From positions 1,054,001 to 1,118,000 of the forward strand of contig NZ_ATUP01000001.1 of the NCBI RefSeq assembly GCF_000420265.1: DNA of 64,000 nucleotides, written 5' to 3'. This document shows positions 18,066 through 28,438 of the stretch, in pieces. Below the pieces are notes generated by a model that saw only the letters and a program-made list of their open reading frames with translations, made no database searches and was not told where the DNA came from. Position 1 is the first letter of the stretch, and each line of letters starts with the position of its first letter. The stretch comes from Oceanicaulis alexandrii DSM 11625. Its GTDB lineage: Bacteria; Pseudomonadota; Alphaproteobacteria; Caulobacterales; Maricaulaceae. A program made the position numbers and the translations under genes.

Positions 18066-18950
18066 ATGTCGAAAACAACAAAAGGCATAATTCTGGCCGG
18101 GGGGCTGGGCAGTCGTCTGCGCCCGATTACGCTGGCGGTGTCAAAGCAGCTCCTGCCGATCTACGACAAACCGCTGATCTTCTATCCATTTTCGACGCTT
18201 CTTCTCGCCGGCATCCGTGAAATCCTGATCATCACCACGCCAGAGGCGAAATCCTCGTACGAAACCCTGCTCGGAGACGGCTCGCGCTATGGCGTGACCA
18301 TCCAGTACGCCGAACAGGACGAGCCGCGCGGCCTGGCCGAAGCCTTCCTGATCGGTGAAGACTTCATCGGCGACGACAATGTGGCCCTGATCCTGGGCGA
18401 TAATCTCTTCCATGGCGCAGGCCTGGTTGAAGGCTTGCGCACGGCCGGCGAATTTGACGAAGGCGCGCTGGTCTTCGCCTATCATGTGGCCGACCCGACC
18501 GCTTTCGGCGTTGTCGAACTTGATGATGAGGGTCGCGCCATCAGCCTGGAGGAAAAGCCGAAAAAACCGCGCAGCAATTGGGCGGTGACCGGGCTTTACT
18601 TCTATGATTCCAGCGTTGTCGAGATCGCCAAGTCGATCACGCCGTCCGCACGCGGCGAACTTGAGATCACTTCCGTCAACGAAGCCTATATGGAGCGCGG
18701 GCAGCTGAAGGTTCAGCTTTTGTCGCGCGGCGTCGCCTGGCTGGACACCGGCACGGTCGAAGGCATGGTGGAAGCAACGGAATATGTGCGCGCCATCGAG
18801 AAACGCCAGGGTCTCAAGATCGCCTGCCCTGAAGAGATCGCTTGGCGCAACGGCTTCATCACTGACGAACAACTCAAGAAAACGGCCAACGCCATCCCCA
18901 ACGCCTATGGCGCGTATCTGAAGAATTTGCTCAAGTCGGAACGCCGCTAG
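18066..18950 (+). CDS. rfbA: Glucose-1-phosphate thymidylyltransferase RfbA
   Basis: This 294-residue nucleotidyltransferase has [59 protein letters not shown] and ILGDNLFHG, matching RmlA. It forms dTDP-glucose, the first pathway step, and is usually feedback-inhibited by dTDP-rhamnose. The gene order C-B-D-A places the first enzyme last. cysQ follows after 26 bases. Confidence 0.96.
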   Translation: MSKTTKGIILAGGLGSRLRPITLAVSKQLLPIYDKPLIFYPFSTLLLAGIREILIITTPEAKSSYETLLGDGSRYGVTIQYAEQDEPRGLAEAFLIGEDFIGDDNVALILGDNLFHGAGLVEGLRTAGEFDEGALVFAYHVADPTAFGVVELDDEGRAISLEEKPKKPRSNWAVTGLYFYDSSVVEIAKSITPSARGELEITSVNEAYMERGQLKVQLLSRGVAWLDTGTVEGMVEATEYVRAIEKRQGLKIACPEEIAWRNGFITDEQLKKTANAIPNAYGAYLKNLLKSERR

Positions 18951-18976
18951 CCGATCACCCGACAAAGGATCTGACC

Positions 18977-19765
18977 ATGCCTCTCGACGCTCTCGCACGT
19001 TCTTTCGGTCAGATCTGCCTTGAGGCCGCCATCCCGGTGATGGAGGTTTATGAGAGCGACTTCACGCCCGAGCAAAAAGCCGACAAGTCTCCGGTCACCG
19101 AAGCGGACAAACGCGCTGAAGTGATCATTCTGGACGCGCTGGCGAAGCTTTTGCCCGACACGCCGGTTCTCGCCGAAGAAAGCTTTGAGGCGGGCGTGCG
19201 GCCCAGCGTCAGCGACGAGTTCCTGCTGGTGGACCCGGTGGACGGCACCAAGGAATTCATCGCCAAACGGGGCGAATTCACCATCAATATCGCGTTGATC
19301 CGGAACGGCGCGCCCGTCGCAGGAGCAGTTTATGCTCCGGCCCTCAAGCAGCTTTATCTGGGGGGCGAGACCGCTTTTACGGGCATGTTCGAGCCTGGCG
19401 AAACCCTGGACGACTCGCGGCTGTCCGCAGCCCGAACTCGCTCCACGCCAGACGCCGGCATGACCGCCGTGATGAGCCGGTCTCACGCAGACGACCAAAC
19501 CAAGGCCTTCGCCGAAGCCAGGGGTGTTGTCGAAGCGATTTCGGCAGGATCATCGCTGAAGTTTTGCAAACTCGCCGGGGGCGAAGCAGACCTCTATCCG
19601 CGCTTTGGTCCTACGATGGAATGGGACACCGCCGCGGGCCATGCGGTGTTGAACGCCGCCGGCGGCGCGGTGACCGGTCCGGACGGCGCGCCTTTCCGCT
19701 ATGGCAAGACCGCTGACGGCTACAAGAACGGCGCGTTCGTCGCCTGGGGTCAGCCGCCGCGCTAG
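18977..19765 (+). CDS. cysQ: 3'(2'),5'-bisphosphate nucleotidase CysQ
   Basis: This 262-residue inositol-monophosphatase-fold enzyme starts after AAAGGAT. It has SPVTEADKRAE, the metal-binding VDPVDGTKEFIAKRGEFTINIAL and FCKLAGGEADLYPRFGPTMEWDTAAG, which distinguish CysQ from SuhB and HisN. It hydrolyses PAP to AMP, removing the by-product of PAPS-dependent sulfotransfer or reduction. It sits at the end of the rfb operon and converges on cysNC, whose product helps to make PAPS. Confidence 0.93.
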   Translation: MPLDALARSFGQICLEAAIPVMEVYESDFTPEQKADKSPVTEADKRAEVIILDALAKLLPDTPVLAEESFEAGVRPSVSDEFLLVDPVDGTKEFIAKRGEFTINIALIRNGAPVAGAVYAPALKQLYLGGETAFTGMFEPGETLDDSRLSAARTRSTPDAGMTAVMSRSHADDQTKAFAEARGVVEAISAGSSLKFCKLAGGEADLYPRFGPTMEWDTAAGHAVLNAAGGAVTGPDGAPFRYGKTADGYKNGAFVAWGQPPR

Positions 19766-19797
19766 TCACCGCGGCTGACGCTCAGCCAGACGCCGCT

Positions 19798-21696
19798 CTA
19801 GCCGATAAAGCCGCGCTCGATCAGCGCCTCGATGACGCGTTCGGCGGCGTCTTCCGCCGACAAATCATCCGTCTTGAGGTGGATCTCGGCGGTCTCTGGC
19901 GCTTCATACGGGCTGTCAAACCCGGTGAAGTTCTTGATCTCGCCAGCCTGAGCCTTCTTGTAGAGCCCTTTGGGGTCACGCTCGATGCAGACCTCAAGCG
20001 GCGCGTCGACGAAGATCTCGACAAACTCACCCGCTTCCACTTGCTCGCGCACCATCTGACGCTCAGAGCGGAAGGGCGAGATGAACGAACAGGTTACAAT
20101 CAGGCCCGCATCCACGAACAGCTTGGCCACCTCGCCAATGCGGCGAATGTTTTCCACCCGGTCCACATCGGTGAAACCCAGATCCTTGTTCAACCCATGG
20201 CGCACATTGTCGCCATCAAGCGAATAGGTGTGACGCCCCGCTTCCGCCAGCTTGCGCTCGACCAGATTGGCGATCGTGGATTTGCCGGCGCCTGACAGCC
20301 CCGTGAACCAGAGCACGGCGGGCTTCTGACCCTTCATTTCGGCGCGGCGATCCTTGTTCACATCCATGGCGTGGGTGTGAATATTGCTCGCCCGGCGCAA
20401 AGAGAACTCGATCATGCCCGCGCCCACCGTCTGGTTGGTGAAGCGATCAATCAGGATGAAAGAACCCGTCTCGCGCTGATCGGTATAAGGGTCGAACGCG
20501 ATGGGACGCGAGGTCGACAGGGTGCAAACGCCGATCTCATTGAGCTTGAGCGACTTGCCCGGCTCTTTCTCAAAGCTGTTGACGTTGAGCTTGTGCTTGA
20601 GGGTCGTCACCGACGCCGGAACAATCTGACCGCCGGCCTTCAACAGATAGGACCGACCGGGAAGCATCTCTTCGTCGGTCATCCAAAGTATTTCGGCTGC
20701 GAACTGATCAGACACGTCAGGGCGCTGCTGCGGATCAGTGAGCATGTCGCCGCGGGCGATATCGATCTCGCGGTCCAGGACCAGGGTCACCGCATCGCCA
20801 GCCTTCGCGCTGTCGCGGTCGCCGTCCGCCGTGACAATGCGTGCGATCTGGGCGCTTTTGCCCGAATGGGCGACCACCACGTCATCACCGGGCGCCACGA
20901 TCCCCGAAGCGACCGTGCCGGAAAAGCCCCTGAAATCAAGATTGGGACGGTTCACCCATTGCACCGGGAAGCGGAAGGCATAGGCCGCTTCCTTGTCGGC
21001 GTTGGTGTCCACACGCTCCAGATGCTCCATCAGCGTCGGGCCGTCATGCCATTTCATGGCGTCCGAGCGCGAGAAGATGTTGTCGCCATAGCGCGCCGAA
21101 ATCGGGATTGGCGTGATGGACGCAAATCCCAGGTCTTCGGCGATGCCGAGATACTCGGACACGATCTCATGGAAACGCGCGCGCGAATGATCCACCAGAT
21201 CCATCTTGTTCACCGCCACAACGGCGTGGCGAATGCCCATCATGTTGGCGATATAGGTATGACGCTTGGTCTGGGTCAGCACGCCCTTGCGCGCATCCAC
21301 CAGAATGATGGCGAGGTCGGCTGTTGAAGCGCCCGTCGCCATATTGCGCGTATATTGCTCATGGCCGGGCGTGTCGGCGACGATGAATTTGCGCTTCTCG
21401 GTGTTGAAGAACCGATAGGCCACGTCGATGGTGATGCCCTGCTCTCGCTCGGCTTCCAGACCATCCAGCAGCAGCGCGAAATCAATCTCTTCGCCCGCCG
21501 TGCCGTGCTTGCGGGAATCGCGCTCGAGAATTTTGATCTGATCTTCAAAAAGCAGCTTGGAATCAAATAACAAGCGGCCGATCAGGGTCGACTTGCCATC
21601 ATCCACCGAGCCGCAGGTAATGACGCGCAGAACGCCGTTTTCACCTGCACGCGTGAGGCGTTCTGTGACTTCCGTGCGGATCGCATCATCAGCCAT
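19798..21696 (-). CDS. cysNC: Sulfate adenylyltransferase subunit 1 / APS kinase fusion CysN/C
   Basis: Start chosen at ATG 21696 ([18 protein letters not shown]), just after the cysD stop; 632 residues. The N-terminal EF-Tu-like GTPase (CysN) has [27 protein letters not shown] and NKMDLVD. The C-terminal APS kinase domain (from about residue 455) has [32 protein letters not shown] and the [11 protein letters not shown] segment. With CysD it converts sulfate to APS, and the kinase converts APS to PAPS. The fusion is common in alphaproteobacteria. No cysH, cysI or cysJ is in the window. Confidence 0.96.
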   Translation of the reverse strand: MADDAIRTEVTERLTRAGENGVLRVITCGSVDDGKSTLIGRLLFDSKLLFEDQIKILERDSRKHGTAGEEIDFALLLDGLEAEREQGITIDVAYRFFNTEKRKFIVADTPGHEQYTRNMATGASTADLAIILVDARKGVLTQTKRHTYIANMMGIRHAVVAVNKMDLVDHSRARFHEIVSEYLGIAEDLGFASITPIPISARYGDNIFSRSDAMKWHDGPTLMEHLERVDTNADKEAAYAFRFPVQWVNRPNLDFRGFSGTVASGIVAPGDDVVVAHSGKSAQIARIVTADGDRDSAKAGDAVTLVLDREIDIARGDMLTDPQQRPDVSDQFAAEILWMTDEEMLPGRSYLLKAGGQIVPASVTTLKHKLNVNSFEKEPGKSLKLNEIGVCTLSTSRPIAFDPYTDQRETGSFILIDRFTNQTVGAGMIEFSLRRASNIHTHAMDVNKDRRAEMKGQKPAVLWFTGLSGAGKSTIANLVERKLAEAGRHTYSLDGDNVRHGLNKDLGFTDVDRVENIRRIGEVAKLFVDAGLIVTCSFISPFRSERQMVREQVEAGEFVEIFVDAPLEVCIERDPKGLYKKAQAGEIKNFTGFDSPYEAPETAEIHLKTDDLSAEDAAERVIEALIERGFIG

Positions 21697-21697
21697 C

Positions 21698-22669
21698 TTA
21701 GAAATACCCCTCGCGCTTTTTCTTCTCCATGGAGCCCGCCTCGTCAAAATCGATCAGGCGGCCAGCGCGTTCAGACGTCCGCGCGGTCAGCATCTCCAGT
21801 ACGATGTCGTCCAGCGTTTCCGCCTCGCTCTCCACCGCCCCCGTCAACGGGTAGCAGCCCAGCGTACGGAAGCGAATCTTGCGCATTTGCGGCGTTTCGC
21901 CCGCCTGCAAATCCATCCGGTCGTCATCGACCATGATCAGCGTGCCGTCACGCTCCACAACGGGTCTTTCGCCTGCGAAATAAAGAGGGACGATCGGGAT
22001 GTCCTCTTCGAGGATGTATTGCCAGATATCCACTTCGGTCCAGTTGGACAGCGGGAACACACGGATGCTCTCACCCTTGCGGATGCGGGTGTTATACGTG
22101 CGCCAGAGCTCTGGGCGCTGATTGCGCGGGTCCCAGGCATGCGCCGTGTTGCGGAACGAGAAGACGCGCTCCTTGGCGCGCGATTTCTCTTCATCGCGGC
22201 GGCCTCCGCCGAAAGCCGCATCATACTGACCATCATTCAGCGCCTGCAAAAGTCCTTCAGTGCGCATGACCTGGGTATGCAGGGCCGAGCCGTCCGTGAA
22301 CGGATTGATTGCCTGCTTGCGACCGTCTTCGTTGACCCAGACGATCATGTCGAGCCCCAGCGCTTCGCTCAGCGTATCGCGGAAGGCGCCCATGGCCTGA
22401 AACTCCCACAGGGAGTCGATATGCAGGAAGGGGAATGGCGGCCTGGACGGGAAAAACGCCTTCATCGCCAGATGAAGCATGACCGTGGAGTCCTTGCCGA
22501 TCGAGTAAAGCATGACCGGGCGCTCAAACTCCGCCGCCACTTCGCGCATGATATGAATGGCTTCCGCTTCCAGCGCCTGCAGATGCGGCGAGAGGCGGCG
22601 TCTCGGCTCGGCGGAGCTGCCATTGAAGCGCTGCGCATAAGCTCGAATACGCGAGTGGATGTCGGTCAT
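21698..22669 (-). CDS. cysD: Sulfate adenylyltransferase subunit 2 CysD
   Basis: This 323-residue PP-loop ATP pyrophosphatase has [62 protein letters not shown] and [12 protein letters not shown], all standard for CysD (about 300 residues). It forms APS with CysN. First gene of cysD-cysNC with a 1-base gap. A 15-bp palindrome at 22722-22736 lies in its upstream region. Confidence 0.96.
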   Translation of the reverse strand: MTDIHSRIRAYAQRFNGSSAEPRRRLSPHLQALEAEAIHIMREVAAEFERPVMLYSIGKDSTVMLHLAMKAFFPSRPPFPFLHIDSLWEFQAMGAFRDTLSEALGLDMIVWVNEDGRKQAINPFTDGSALHTQVMRTEGLLQALNDGQYDAAFGGGRRDEEKSRAKERVFSFRNTAHAWDPRNQRPELWRTYNTRIRKGESIRVFPLSNWTEVDIWQYILEEDIPIVPLYFAGERPVVERDGTLIMVDDDRMDLQAGETPQMRKIRFRTLGCYPLTGAVESEAETLDDIVLEMLTARTSERAGRLIDFDEAGSMEKKKREGYF

Positions 22670-22721
22670 GTCGACGTCCCTTGGTCAGGAGATGATCAGC
22701 GGTTGTGGTAGTCAGTTTATG

Positions 22722-22736
22722 GACTTTTGCAAAGTC
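22722..22736. promoter_or_regulatory. Perfect palindrome upstream of cysD, candidate operator
   Basis: GACTTT-TGC-AAAGTC is a perfect inverted repeat with 6-bp arms, centred about 60 bases upstream of the cysD start, in a relatively AT-rich stretch. Its place fits an operator or activator site for the sulfate-assimilation genes. I do not recognise the motif of a known cys regulator. Confidence 0.45.
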
Positions 22737-22803
22737 TAGAAACCGGTCAAATCAAACCTTGTGTGCAGCGCACCATAATTCTGGGCGCTTGTAGCGAATA
22801 TGA

Positions 22804-22833
22804 AACGGGCGGCCCGAATGGACCGCCCGCTTT
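22804..22833 (-). terminator. Probable terminator downstream of the aminotransferase gene
   Basis: On the minus strand GCGGGCGG pairs with CCGCCCGT across a short loop and is followed by TTTCAT. It lies about 55 bases past the stop at 22889. The U-tract is weak, so termination may be partial. Confidence 0.5.
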
Positions 22834-22888
22834 CACGCATCAGATTCGCCCTGGCGGCGCAGCATCAAAGCCCTGCGCCCGCGCTGAC

Positions 22889-24001
22889 TTAGACCGCAGA
22901 ACGCACCGCTGCGATCACCTGCTCAAGCCGCTCGCCTTCCAGATACGCATCCATCGGCAACGACACGACGCGGCCTGCCGCCGCCTCGGTGACCGGCAGC
23001 CCCCCCGGCATCTGCTTGAACGCGGCGTAGCAGTCCTGAAGGTGCAGCGGCACCGGATAATAGACCGCAGTCGGAACCTGACGCTCGGCCAGCTTGGCGC
23101 GGAAGGCGTCGCGATCCTCGACTTCCACAGTGTATTGCGCCCAGGTGGAAACGCCGCCCTCGATCACCTTGGGGGCCTTCACAACATCGCCAAAGCCCTT
23201 GGCGTAGGCGTCCGCCGCCACATTTCGGCTCTTTATTTCGTCTGCGAAGATTTCGAGCTTCAGCAACAGGACCGCGGCCTGGATCGTATCCAGACGCGAG
23301 TTGAGGCCGATGCGGGCATAGTAATAGCGCTCATCCGCCTCGCCATGATTGCGCAGCGACTTCATCAGATGCTGCAGCTCGTCATCCTGGGTCAGCACCG
23401 CGCCGCCATCGCCATAACAGCCCAAAGGCTTGGCCGGGTAAAAACTGACGGTCGTCACATCCGCCCATTGGGCGGGGTGCTGACCGTTCAGGGTGCAGCC
23501 ATAGCCCTGGGCGCTGTCAGCGATCAGCTTCATGCCATTGGCTTTGCAGATCTCGGCGATCGCCGGATAGTCCGCAGGCTGGCCGAACAGGTCCACCGCA
23601 ATCACCGTATGCGGGTTCAGGCCTTCCGCCTTCGCCCAGGCGACCGCCTGCTCCAGATGTGCAGGGTCCATGCAATAGGTGTCAGGGTCGATGTCCACAA
23701 ACACCGGGTGCGCGCCCAGATGCGCCGGCATTTCAGCCGTCGAGGCGAAGGTGAAGCTCGGCACGAAAATCGCGTCTTTCTCGCCCACCTGCCAGGCCAT
23801 CAGCGGCAAGGCCAGCGCATCGGTGCCGTTGGCGCAGGTCAGCGCATGCTTGGCTGCGCCAAACTGCGCCAGACGCTCTTCAAGCTCGGTGACTTCAGGC
23901 CCGAAGATATAGCGCCCCTCCTCGATAACTTTGGCGATGGCCTGATCAAGCCTGGGCTGAAGGCGGGCGCGCTGTGTGGCGAGATCGATGAAAGGCAGCA
24001 T
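22889..24001 (-). CDS. DegT/DnrJ/EryC1-family sugar aminotransferase (WbpE/GnnB-like)
   Basis: This 370-residue PLP enzyme starts MLPFIDLATQRARL and follows WbpE-type proteins closely: GRYIFGPEVTELEERLA, CANGTDALALPLMA, PSFTFASTAE, HPVFVDIDPDTY, DSAQGYG and SFYPAKPLGCYGDGGA, with the PLP-binding Lys in that last segment. It transfers an amino group from glutamate to a nucleotide-linked keto sugar, typically at C3 of a UDP-hexose. The keto substrate could come from the Gfo/Idh oxidoreductase at 31435-32367. The exact sugar (UDP-GlcNAc3N for lipid A, or an aminouronic acid for O-antigen) is inference. It diverges from glmM. Confidence 0.88.
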   Translation of the reverse strand: MLPFIDLATQRARLQPRLDQAIAKVIEEGRYIFGPEVTELEERLAQFGAAKHALTCANGTDALALPLMAWQVGEKDAIFVPSFTFASTAEMPAHLGAHPVFVDIDPDTYCMDPAHLEQAVAWAKAEGLNPHTVIAVDLFGQPADYPAIAEICKANGMKLIADSAQGYGCTLNGQHPAQWADVTTVSFYPAKPLGCYGDGGAVLTQDDELQHLMKSLRNHGEADERYYYARIGLNSRLDTIQAAVLLLKLEIFADEIKSRNVAADAYAKGFGDVVKAPKVIEGGVSTWAQYTVEVEDRDAFRAKLAERQVPTAVYYPVPLHLQDCYAAFKQMPGGLPVTEAAAGRVVSLPMDAYLEGERLEQVIAAVRSAV

Positions 24002-24184
24002 GGCGCGGATTCCTGACGCTGTGCGAATAAGATGACGACACGCTCATATTGGCTTCGGTGTTTGGAGAAAAGTCACGAAGCCTGTCGTTTTATTTCACCG
24101 TATGCGCAACAAGGGCGCGCGATTGCATCGGGCCGCCGATCAGCCTACCACCTCAGCACCGTAGCCAGCACGGGGACCGAGCCC

Positions 24185-25528
24185 ATGAAACAGTATTTTG
24201 GCACTGACGGCATTCGCGGTCGGGCGAACCAACCTCCCATGACCCCCGAAGTCGCCTTGAAGCTGGGCCGGGCCATCGGCTCTTTCGTCCGTCAGGGCGA
24301 ACGGCGGCATATGGTCGTCATCGGCAAAGACACGCGTCTGTCGGGTTACATGATCGAACACGCCATGGTGGGCGGGCTGACCGCAGCCGGCATGGATGTG
24401 CGCCTGATCGGCCCCTGCCCCACCCCCGCCATCGGCATGCTGACCCGTTCCATGCGCGCCGATCTCGGCATCATGATCACTGCGTCTCACAACCCCTACA
24501 CCGATAACGGAATCAAGCTGTTCGGCCCCGACGGCTTCAAGCTGGCGGACGATAGCGAGCTGGAGATCGAACGCCTGATCGAGCAGGATCCTGACGCCTC
24601 ATCCGTGGACGGCGAGAAGATCGGCAAGCTGGATCACTATAAAGACGCCTATGGTCGTTATATCGAGGGCGCCAAGGCGAGCTTTCCGCGCGAGCTGTCG
24701 CTGGCGGGTATCAAGGTGGTCGTCGATTGCGCCAATGGCGGCGGCTACAAGACCGCGCCGATCGCCCTGTGGGAGCTGGGCGCAGACGTTCACCCGATCG
24801 GGGTGTCGCCCAACGGCACCAATATCAATCGCGAGTGCGGCTCCACCGCGCCAGACGCCATGATCACGGCCGTGCGCGAGCTGGGCGCGGATATCGGCAT
24901 CGCCCTCGACGGGGATGCAGACCGCGCCATTTTGTGTGATGAGAAAGGCCATCTGATCGACGGCGACCAGATCATCGCCCGCATCGGCAAGGACCAGTAT
25001 GACACCGGCCAGCTGCGCGGCGGTGGCGTGGTGACCACGGTGATGAGCAATTTCGGTCTGGAGCGTTACCTGACGTCAGAAAACCTCAAGCTGATCAGAA
25101 CCCAGGTGGGCGACCGCCATGTGGTCGAAGCCATGCGCAGCGGCGGCTATAATGTGGGCGGCGAGCAGTCTGGGCATGTGGTCTTGCTTGATCACGCCAC
25201 CACCGGAGACGGTCTGATCGCCGCGCTGCAGGTTCTGGCGAGCTGCGTCCGCGCGCAGAAGCCCGCGAGCGAAATCTGCCATCTGTTCGAGCCGGCCCCG
25301 CAGGTCCTGATCAATGTGCGCTATCAGGGCGCTTCGCCGCTGGAGCTTGAAAGCGTGCAGAAGGCGCAAGCCGACGCCGAAGCCCGACTGGGCAATCAGG
25401 GCCGTCTGGTCTTGCGCAAATCAGGCACAGAGCCGCTGATCCGGGTGATGACCCAGGGCGACGACGACCAGCTGGTCACCTCCGTGGCCGAAGATCTGGC
25501 CGAAGCGATCCGGCAAGCGGCGTCCTAA
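24185..25528 (+). CDS. glmM: Phosphoglucosamine mutase GlmM
   Basis: Start chosen at ATG 24185 ([15 protein letters not shown]), the canonical GlmM opening; 447 residues. The phosphoserine loop [15 protein letters not shown] places the catalytic Ser at 101; the metal loop is LDGDADRA, and the sugar and phosphate sites are GGEQSGH and [12 protein letters not shown]. It converts glucosamine-6-phosphate, the product of GlmS encoded nearby, to glucosamine-1-phosphate for UDP-GlcNAc. Its stop overlaps that of galU by 2 bases. Confidence 0.97.
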   Translation: MKQYFGTDGIRGRANQPPMTPEVALKLGRAIGSFVRQGERRHMVVIGKDTRLSGYMIEHAMVGGLTAAGMDVRLIGPCPTPAIGMLTRSMRADLGIMITASHNPYTDNGIKLFGPDGFKLADDSELEIERLIEQDPDASSVDGEKIGKLDHYKDAYGRYIEGAKASFPRELSLAGIKVVVDCANGGGYKTAPIALWELGADVHPIGVSPNGTNINRECGSTAPDAMITAVRELGADIGIALDGDADRAILCDEKGHLIDGDQIIARIGKDQYDTGQLRGGGVVTTVMSNFGLERYLTSENLKLIRTQVGDRHVVEAMRSGGYNVGGEQSGHVVLLDHATTGDGLIAALQVLASCVRAQKPASEICHLFEPAPQVLINVRYQGASPLELESVQKAQADAEARLGNQGRLVLRKSGTEPLIRVMTQGDDDQLVTSVAEDLAEAIRQAAS

Positions 25529-26406
25529 ACCCGCCGCTCACCGTTCAGAAGACCCGACAGCAGCGCGGTGCTCGCGGTTTCGTCCGCCTTCAGCGCCATC
25601 GCCGCAAACGCTTCGAGATAGCCCTGCGGCGAGCCGGTATCATAGGTGACGCCGTCAAACTTGTAAGCGTGGAAAGGTCGGCTCTTCAAAAGCGTGACCA
25701 TGGAATCCGTCAGCTGGATTTCGCCGCCCGCGCCCGGCGCCTGAGCGCCCAGCAGATCCATGATCTGCGGCTCGAGGATATAACGGCCCGACAGCATCAG
25801 ATTGGACGGCGCCTGATCGACGGGCGGCTTTTCCACCATGCCCGTCATTTCCAGAAGCACGCCCTTGTCCTCACCGGGTTCGATCACGCCGTATCTTGAG
25901 ACATCTTCATGCGGCACGGCCTCGACGGAGACCATATTGCCGCCCGTTCCGGCATAGGCGTCGACCATGCCCTTCAGGCACGGCTTGGCGCCATCCATGA
26001 TCATGTCGGGCAGCATCACCGCGAACGGATCATCGCCTACCAGATCGCGCGCGCACCAGATGGCGTGTCCCAGGCCTTTGGGGGCCTGCTGTCGCACAAA
26101 ACTGCACGCGCCGGCTTCAGGGCGCAGCGCATCAAGGGTGTCCAGAAGCGCGGTCTTGTTCTTTTGCGCCAGCGCCGCTTCCAGCTCGAAGGCGTGATCG
26201 AAATAGTCTTCGATCGCGCCCTTGTTGCGCCCGGTGATGAAGATGAAATGCTCGATCCCGGCGGCGATGGCCTCATCGACCACATATTGCAGTGCCGGTC
26301 GGTCATAGACCGGCAGCAATTCTTTGGGGATGACCTTGGTGGCGGGCAGGACACGCGTCCCGAACCCGGCGACCGGAATTACAGCTTTGCGAACGGCCCG
26401 CGACAT
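25525..26406 (-). CDS. galU: UTP-glucose-1-phosphate uridylyltransferase GalU
   Basis: Start chosen at ATG 26406, preceded by GGGGGTGAGT; a GTG two codons upstream lies in the ribosome site. 293 residues. It has [61 protein letters not shown] and [11 protein letters not shown]-type GalU features. It makes UDP-glucose, the substrate of the nearby ugd. The gene lies in a minus-strand cluster with glmS, ugd and the phosphohexomutase. Confidence 0.95.
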   Translation of the reverse strand: MSRAVRKAVIPVAGFGTRVLPATKVIPKELLPVYDRPALQYVVDEAIAAGIEHFIFITGRNKGAIEDYFDHAFELEAALAQKNKTALLDTLDALRPEAGACSFVRQQAPKGLGHAIWCARDLVGDDPFAVMLPDMIMDGAKPCLKGMVDAYAGTGGNMVSVEAVPHEDVSRYGVIEPGEDKGVLLEMTGMVEKPPVDQAPSNLMLSGRYILEPQIMDLLGAQAPGAGGEIQLTDSMVTLLKSRPFHAYKFDGVTYDTGSPQGYLEAFAAMALKADETASTALLSGLLNGERRV

Positions 26407-26479
26407 ACTCACCCCCTAGCGTGTTCTGCGTGGTTGATAGCTTGTGGGCCGCCCCGCCGCAATGTCTGCGCGAGCCGGT

Positions 26480-28303
26480 TTATTCAACCGTCACAGACTT
26501 TGCCAGATTTCGCGGCTGGTCCACATCCGTGCCTTTCAGCGAGGCGGTGTGATAGGCGAGCAGCTGGATCGGCGCCGCCGCGACGATGGGCCGGATGAAA
26601 TCCGGGCAATCGGGCATGGTCACCACATGGGACGCCGCGTCGCCTGCAAGCGACGCGCCTTTCTGATCGGTGATCAGAATGACCTCGGCGCCGCGGGCGG
26701 CGACTTCCTGCATGTTGGACAGCGTCTTCTCAAACAGGCCGTCATACGGAGCGGCCACCACAACCGGCGTCCCCTCTTCAATCAGCGCGATCGGGCCATG
26801 CTTGAGCTCGCCGGCGGCATAGCCTTCGGCATGAATATAGCTGATTTCCTTGAGCTTCAGCGCGCCTTCCATAGCCAGCGGGTGGTAGACTCCCCGTCCC
26901 AGATAGAGCACATCGCGCACCTGGGTCAGGCGATGAGCGATCACCTCGATCTGCGGCTCCGCCGCCAGCGCGGCGTTGATCAGACGCGGCGCTTCGAGAA
27001 GCTCTGTGACGAAACGCGCTTCGTCCGCTTCGGTCAAAACACCCCGCGCCCGGCCTGCACCGATGGCGAGGCACGCCAGCGCGGTCAATTGCGCGGTGAA
27101 AGCCTTGGTGGACGCCACACCGATTTCAGGGCCGGCCTGGGTCTGAGCGATCGCGTCCGCTTCCCGCGCAATGGAAGACTCAGCGACATTCACCACCGCC
27201 AGCGTCTTCGCGCCCGCGGCCTTGCAGTACCGCAACGCGGCCAGCGTGTCGGCGGTTTCACCCGATTGCGAGATAAACAGCGCAGCGTCCCTGGGGCCGA
27301 TCACCGGATCGCGATAGCGGAACTCCGACGCCACGTCGATCTCGACCGCCAATCGGGCGTGAGCTTCAAACCAGTGCTTGGCGATGGCGCCAGCGTAATA
27401 CGCGGTGCCGCACGCCGTGCTCAGCAAGCGATTGATATTGGCCCAATCGAGCAGCTCACCCGTGTTGAACCGCCCGGCATCCACATCGACATAGCGCGAC
27501 AAGGTATGGGCGATGGCGTCGGGCTGTTCATGGATTTCCTTCTCCATGAAGTGGCGATACTCGCCCTTGTCGGCGAACCCGGCCACGGCGCGAGACACAT
27601 GCACTTCGCGATTAGCGGGGCGCTTCTCCGCGTCGAGGATGCGCACGTCATCGGCGGTCACAACCGCGCGGTCGCCCTCTTCGAGATAGATCACCTTGTT
27701 GGTCCAGCCCGCGAGCGCAAGGGAGTCCGAGCCCACATAGCCTTCGCTTTCGCCCAGCCCCACCACCAGCGGACAGCCCGACCGCGCCACATAGAGCGCA
27801 CCCGGCTCGTCCACGTTCAGCGCCGCCAGCGCATAGGCGCCGCGCAAGCGGTCCACCGCCGCATTAAAGGCCGCGGCCATGTCGAGGCCCTGTTTGAGGC
27901 CTGATGCGATCAGATGCGCGATGACTTCGGAATCGGTCGGCGTGACGCAGTCAAAACCTTCAGTCTTCAATTCCCCGCGCAAATCCTGAAAGTTCTCGAT
28001 GATGCCGTTATGAACAATCGCCACCGGCCCCGATGCGTGAGGGTGCGCGTTCTCAAGGGTGGGAGCGCCATGAGTGGCCCAGCGGGTGTGACCGATGCCG
28101 ATGACGCCATCGGTCGGCGCGCTTGCGATCGCCTGATCCAGACCGGCGATCTTGCCGGGCGCCCGGCGACGCTCGAGCACGCCCTGAGGGGTGATGACAG
28201 CGACGCCGGCTGAATCATATCCGCGGTATTCGAGCCGCCGCAGCCCGTCCACGAGACGTTCAGTGACCTGGGTCGAACCGACAATGCCGACAATACCGCA
28301 CAT
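26480..28303 (-). CDS. glmS: Glutamine-fructose-6-phosphate aminotransferase GlmS
   Basis: This 607-residue protein starts MCGIVGIVGS, exposing catalytic Cys1 of the N-terminal Ntn glutaminase, with LRRLEYRGYDSAG and GIGHTRWATHG. The C-terminal half has two SIS domains (SQSGETADTLAALRYCK, FTAQLTALACLA) and the ending LKGTDVDQPRNLAKSVTVE. It commits fructose-6-phosphate to amino sugars. No glmS ribozyme-like leader is evident in the 135 bases upstream. Confidence 0.97.
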   Translation of the reverse strand: MCGIVGIVGSTQVTERLVDGLRRLEYRGYDSAGVAVITPQGVLERRRAPGKIAGLDQAIASAPTDGVIGIGHTRWATHGAPTLENAHPHASGPVAIVHNGIIENFQDLRGELKTEGFDCVTPTDSEVIAHLIASGLKQGLDMAAAFNAAVDRLRGAYALAALNVDEPGALYVARSGCPLVVGLGESEGYVGSDSLALAGWTNKVIYLEEGDRAVVTADDVRILDAEKRPANREVHVSRAVAGFADKGEYRHFMEKEIHEQPDAIAHTLSRYVDVDAGRFNTGELLDWANINRLLSTACGTAYYAGAIAKHWFEAHARLAVEIDVASEFRYRDPVIGPRDAALFISQSGETADTLAALRYCKAAGAKTLAVVNVAESSIAREADAIAQTQAGPEIGVASTKAFTAQLTALACLAIGAGRARGVLTEADEARFVTELLEAPRLINAALAAEPQIEVIAHRLTQVRDVLYLGRGVYHPLAMEGALKLKEISYIHAEGYAAGELKHGPIALIEEGTPVVVAAPYDGLFEKTLSNMQEVAARGAEVILITDQKGASLAGDAASHVVTMPDCPDFIRPIVAAAPIQLLAYHTASLKGTDVDQPRNLAKSVTVE

Positions 28304-28438
28304 AGACTGCTCCTGAGCTCAAACCGTTCGCGCTTGTCTTCGATAGTCAGAGCGCTGGACCCTGACTAGCGAAAGACATGCCGTAATCGCACGAAAGGCT
28401 TCAACAATTACTGCGACAGGTTTCAGGCGAGTCTGTGG

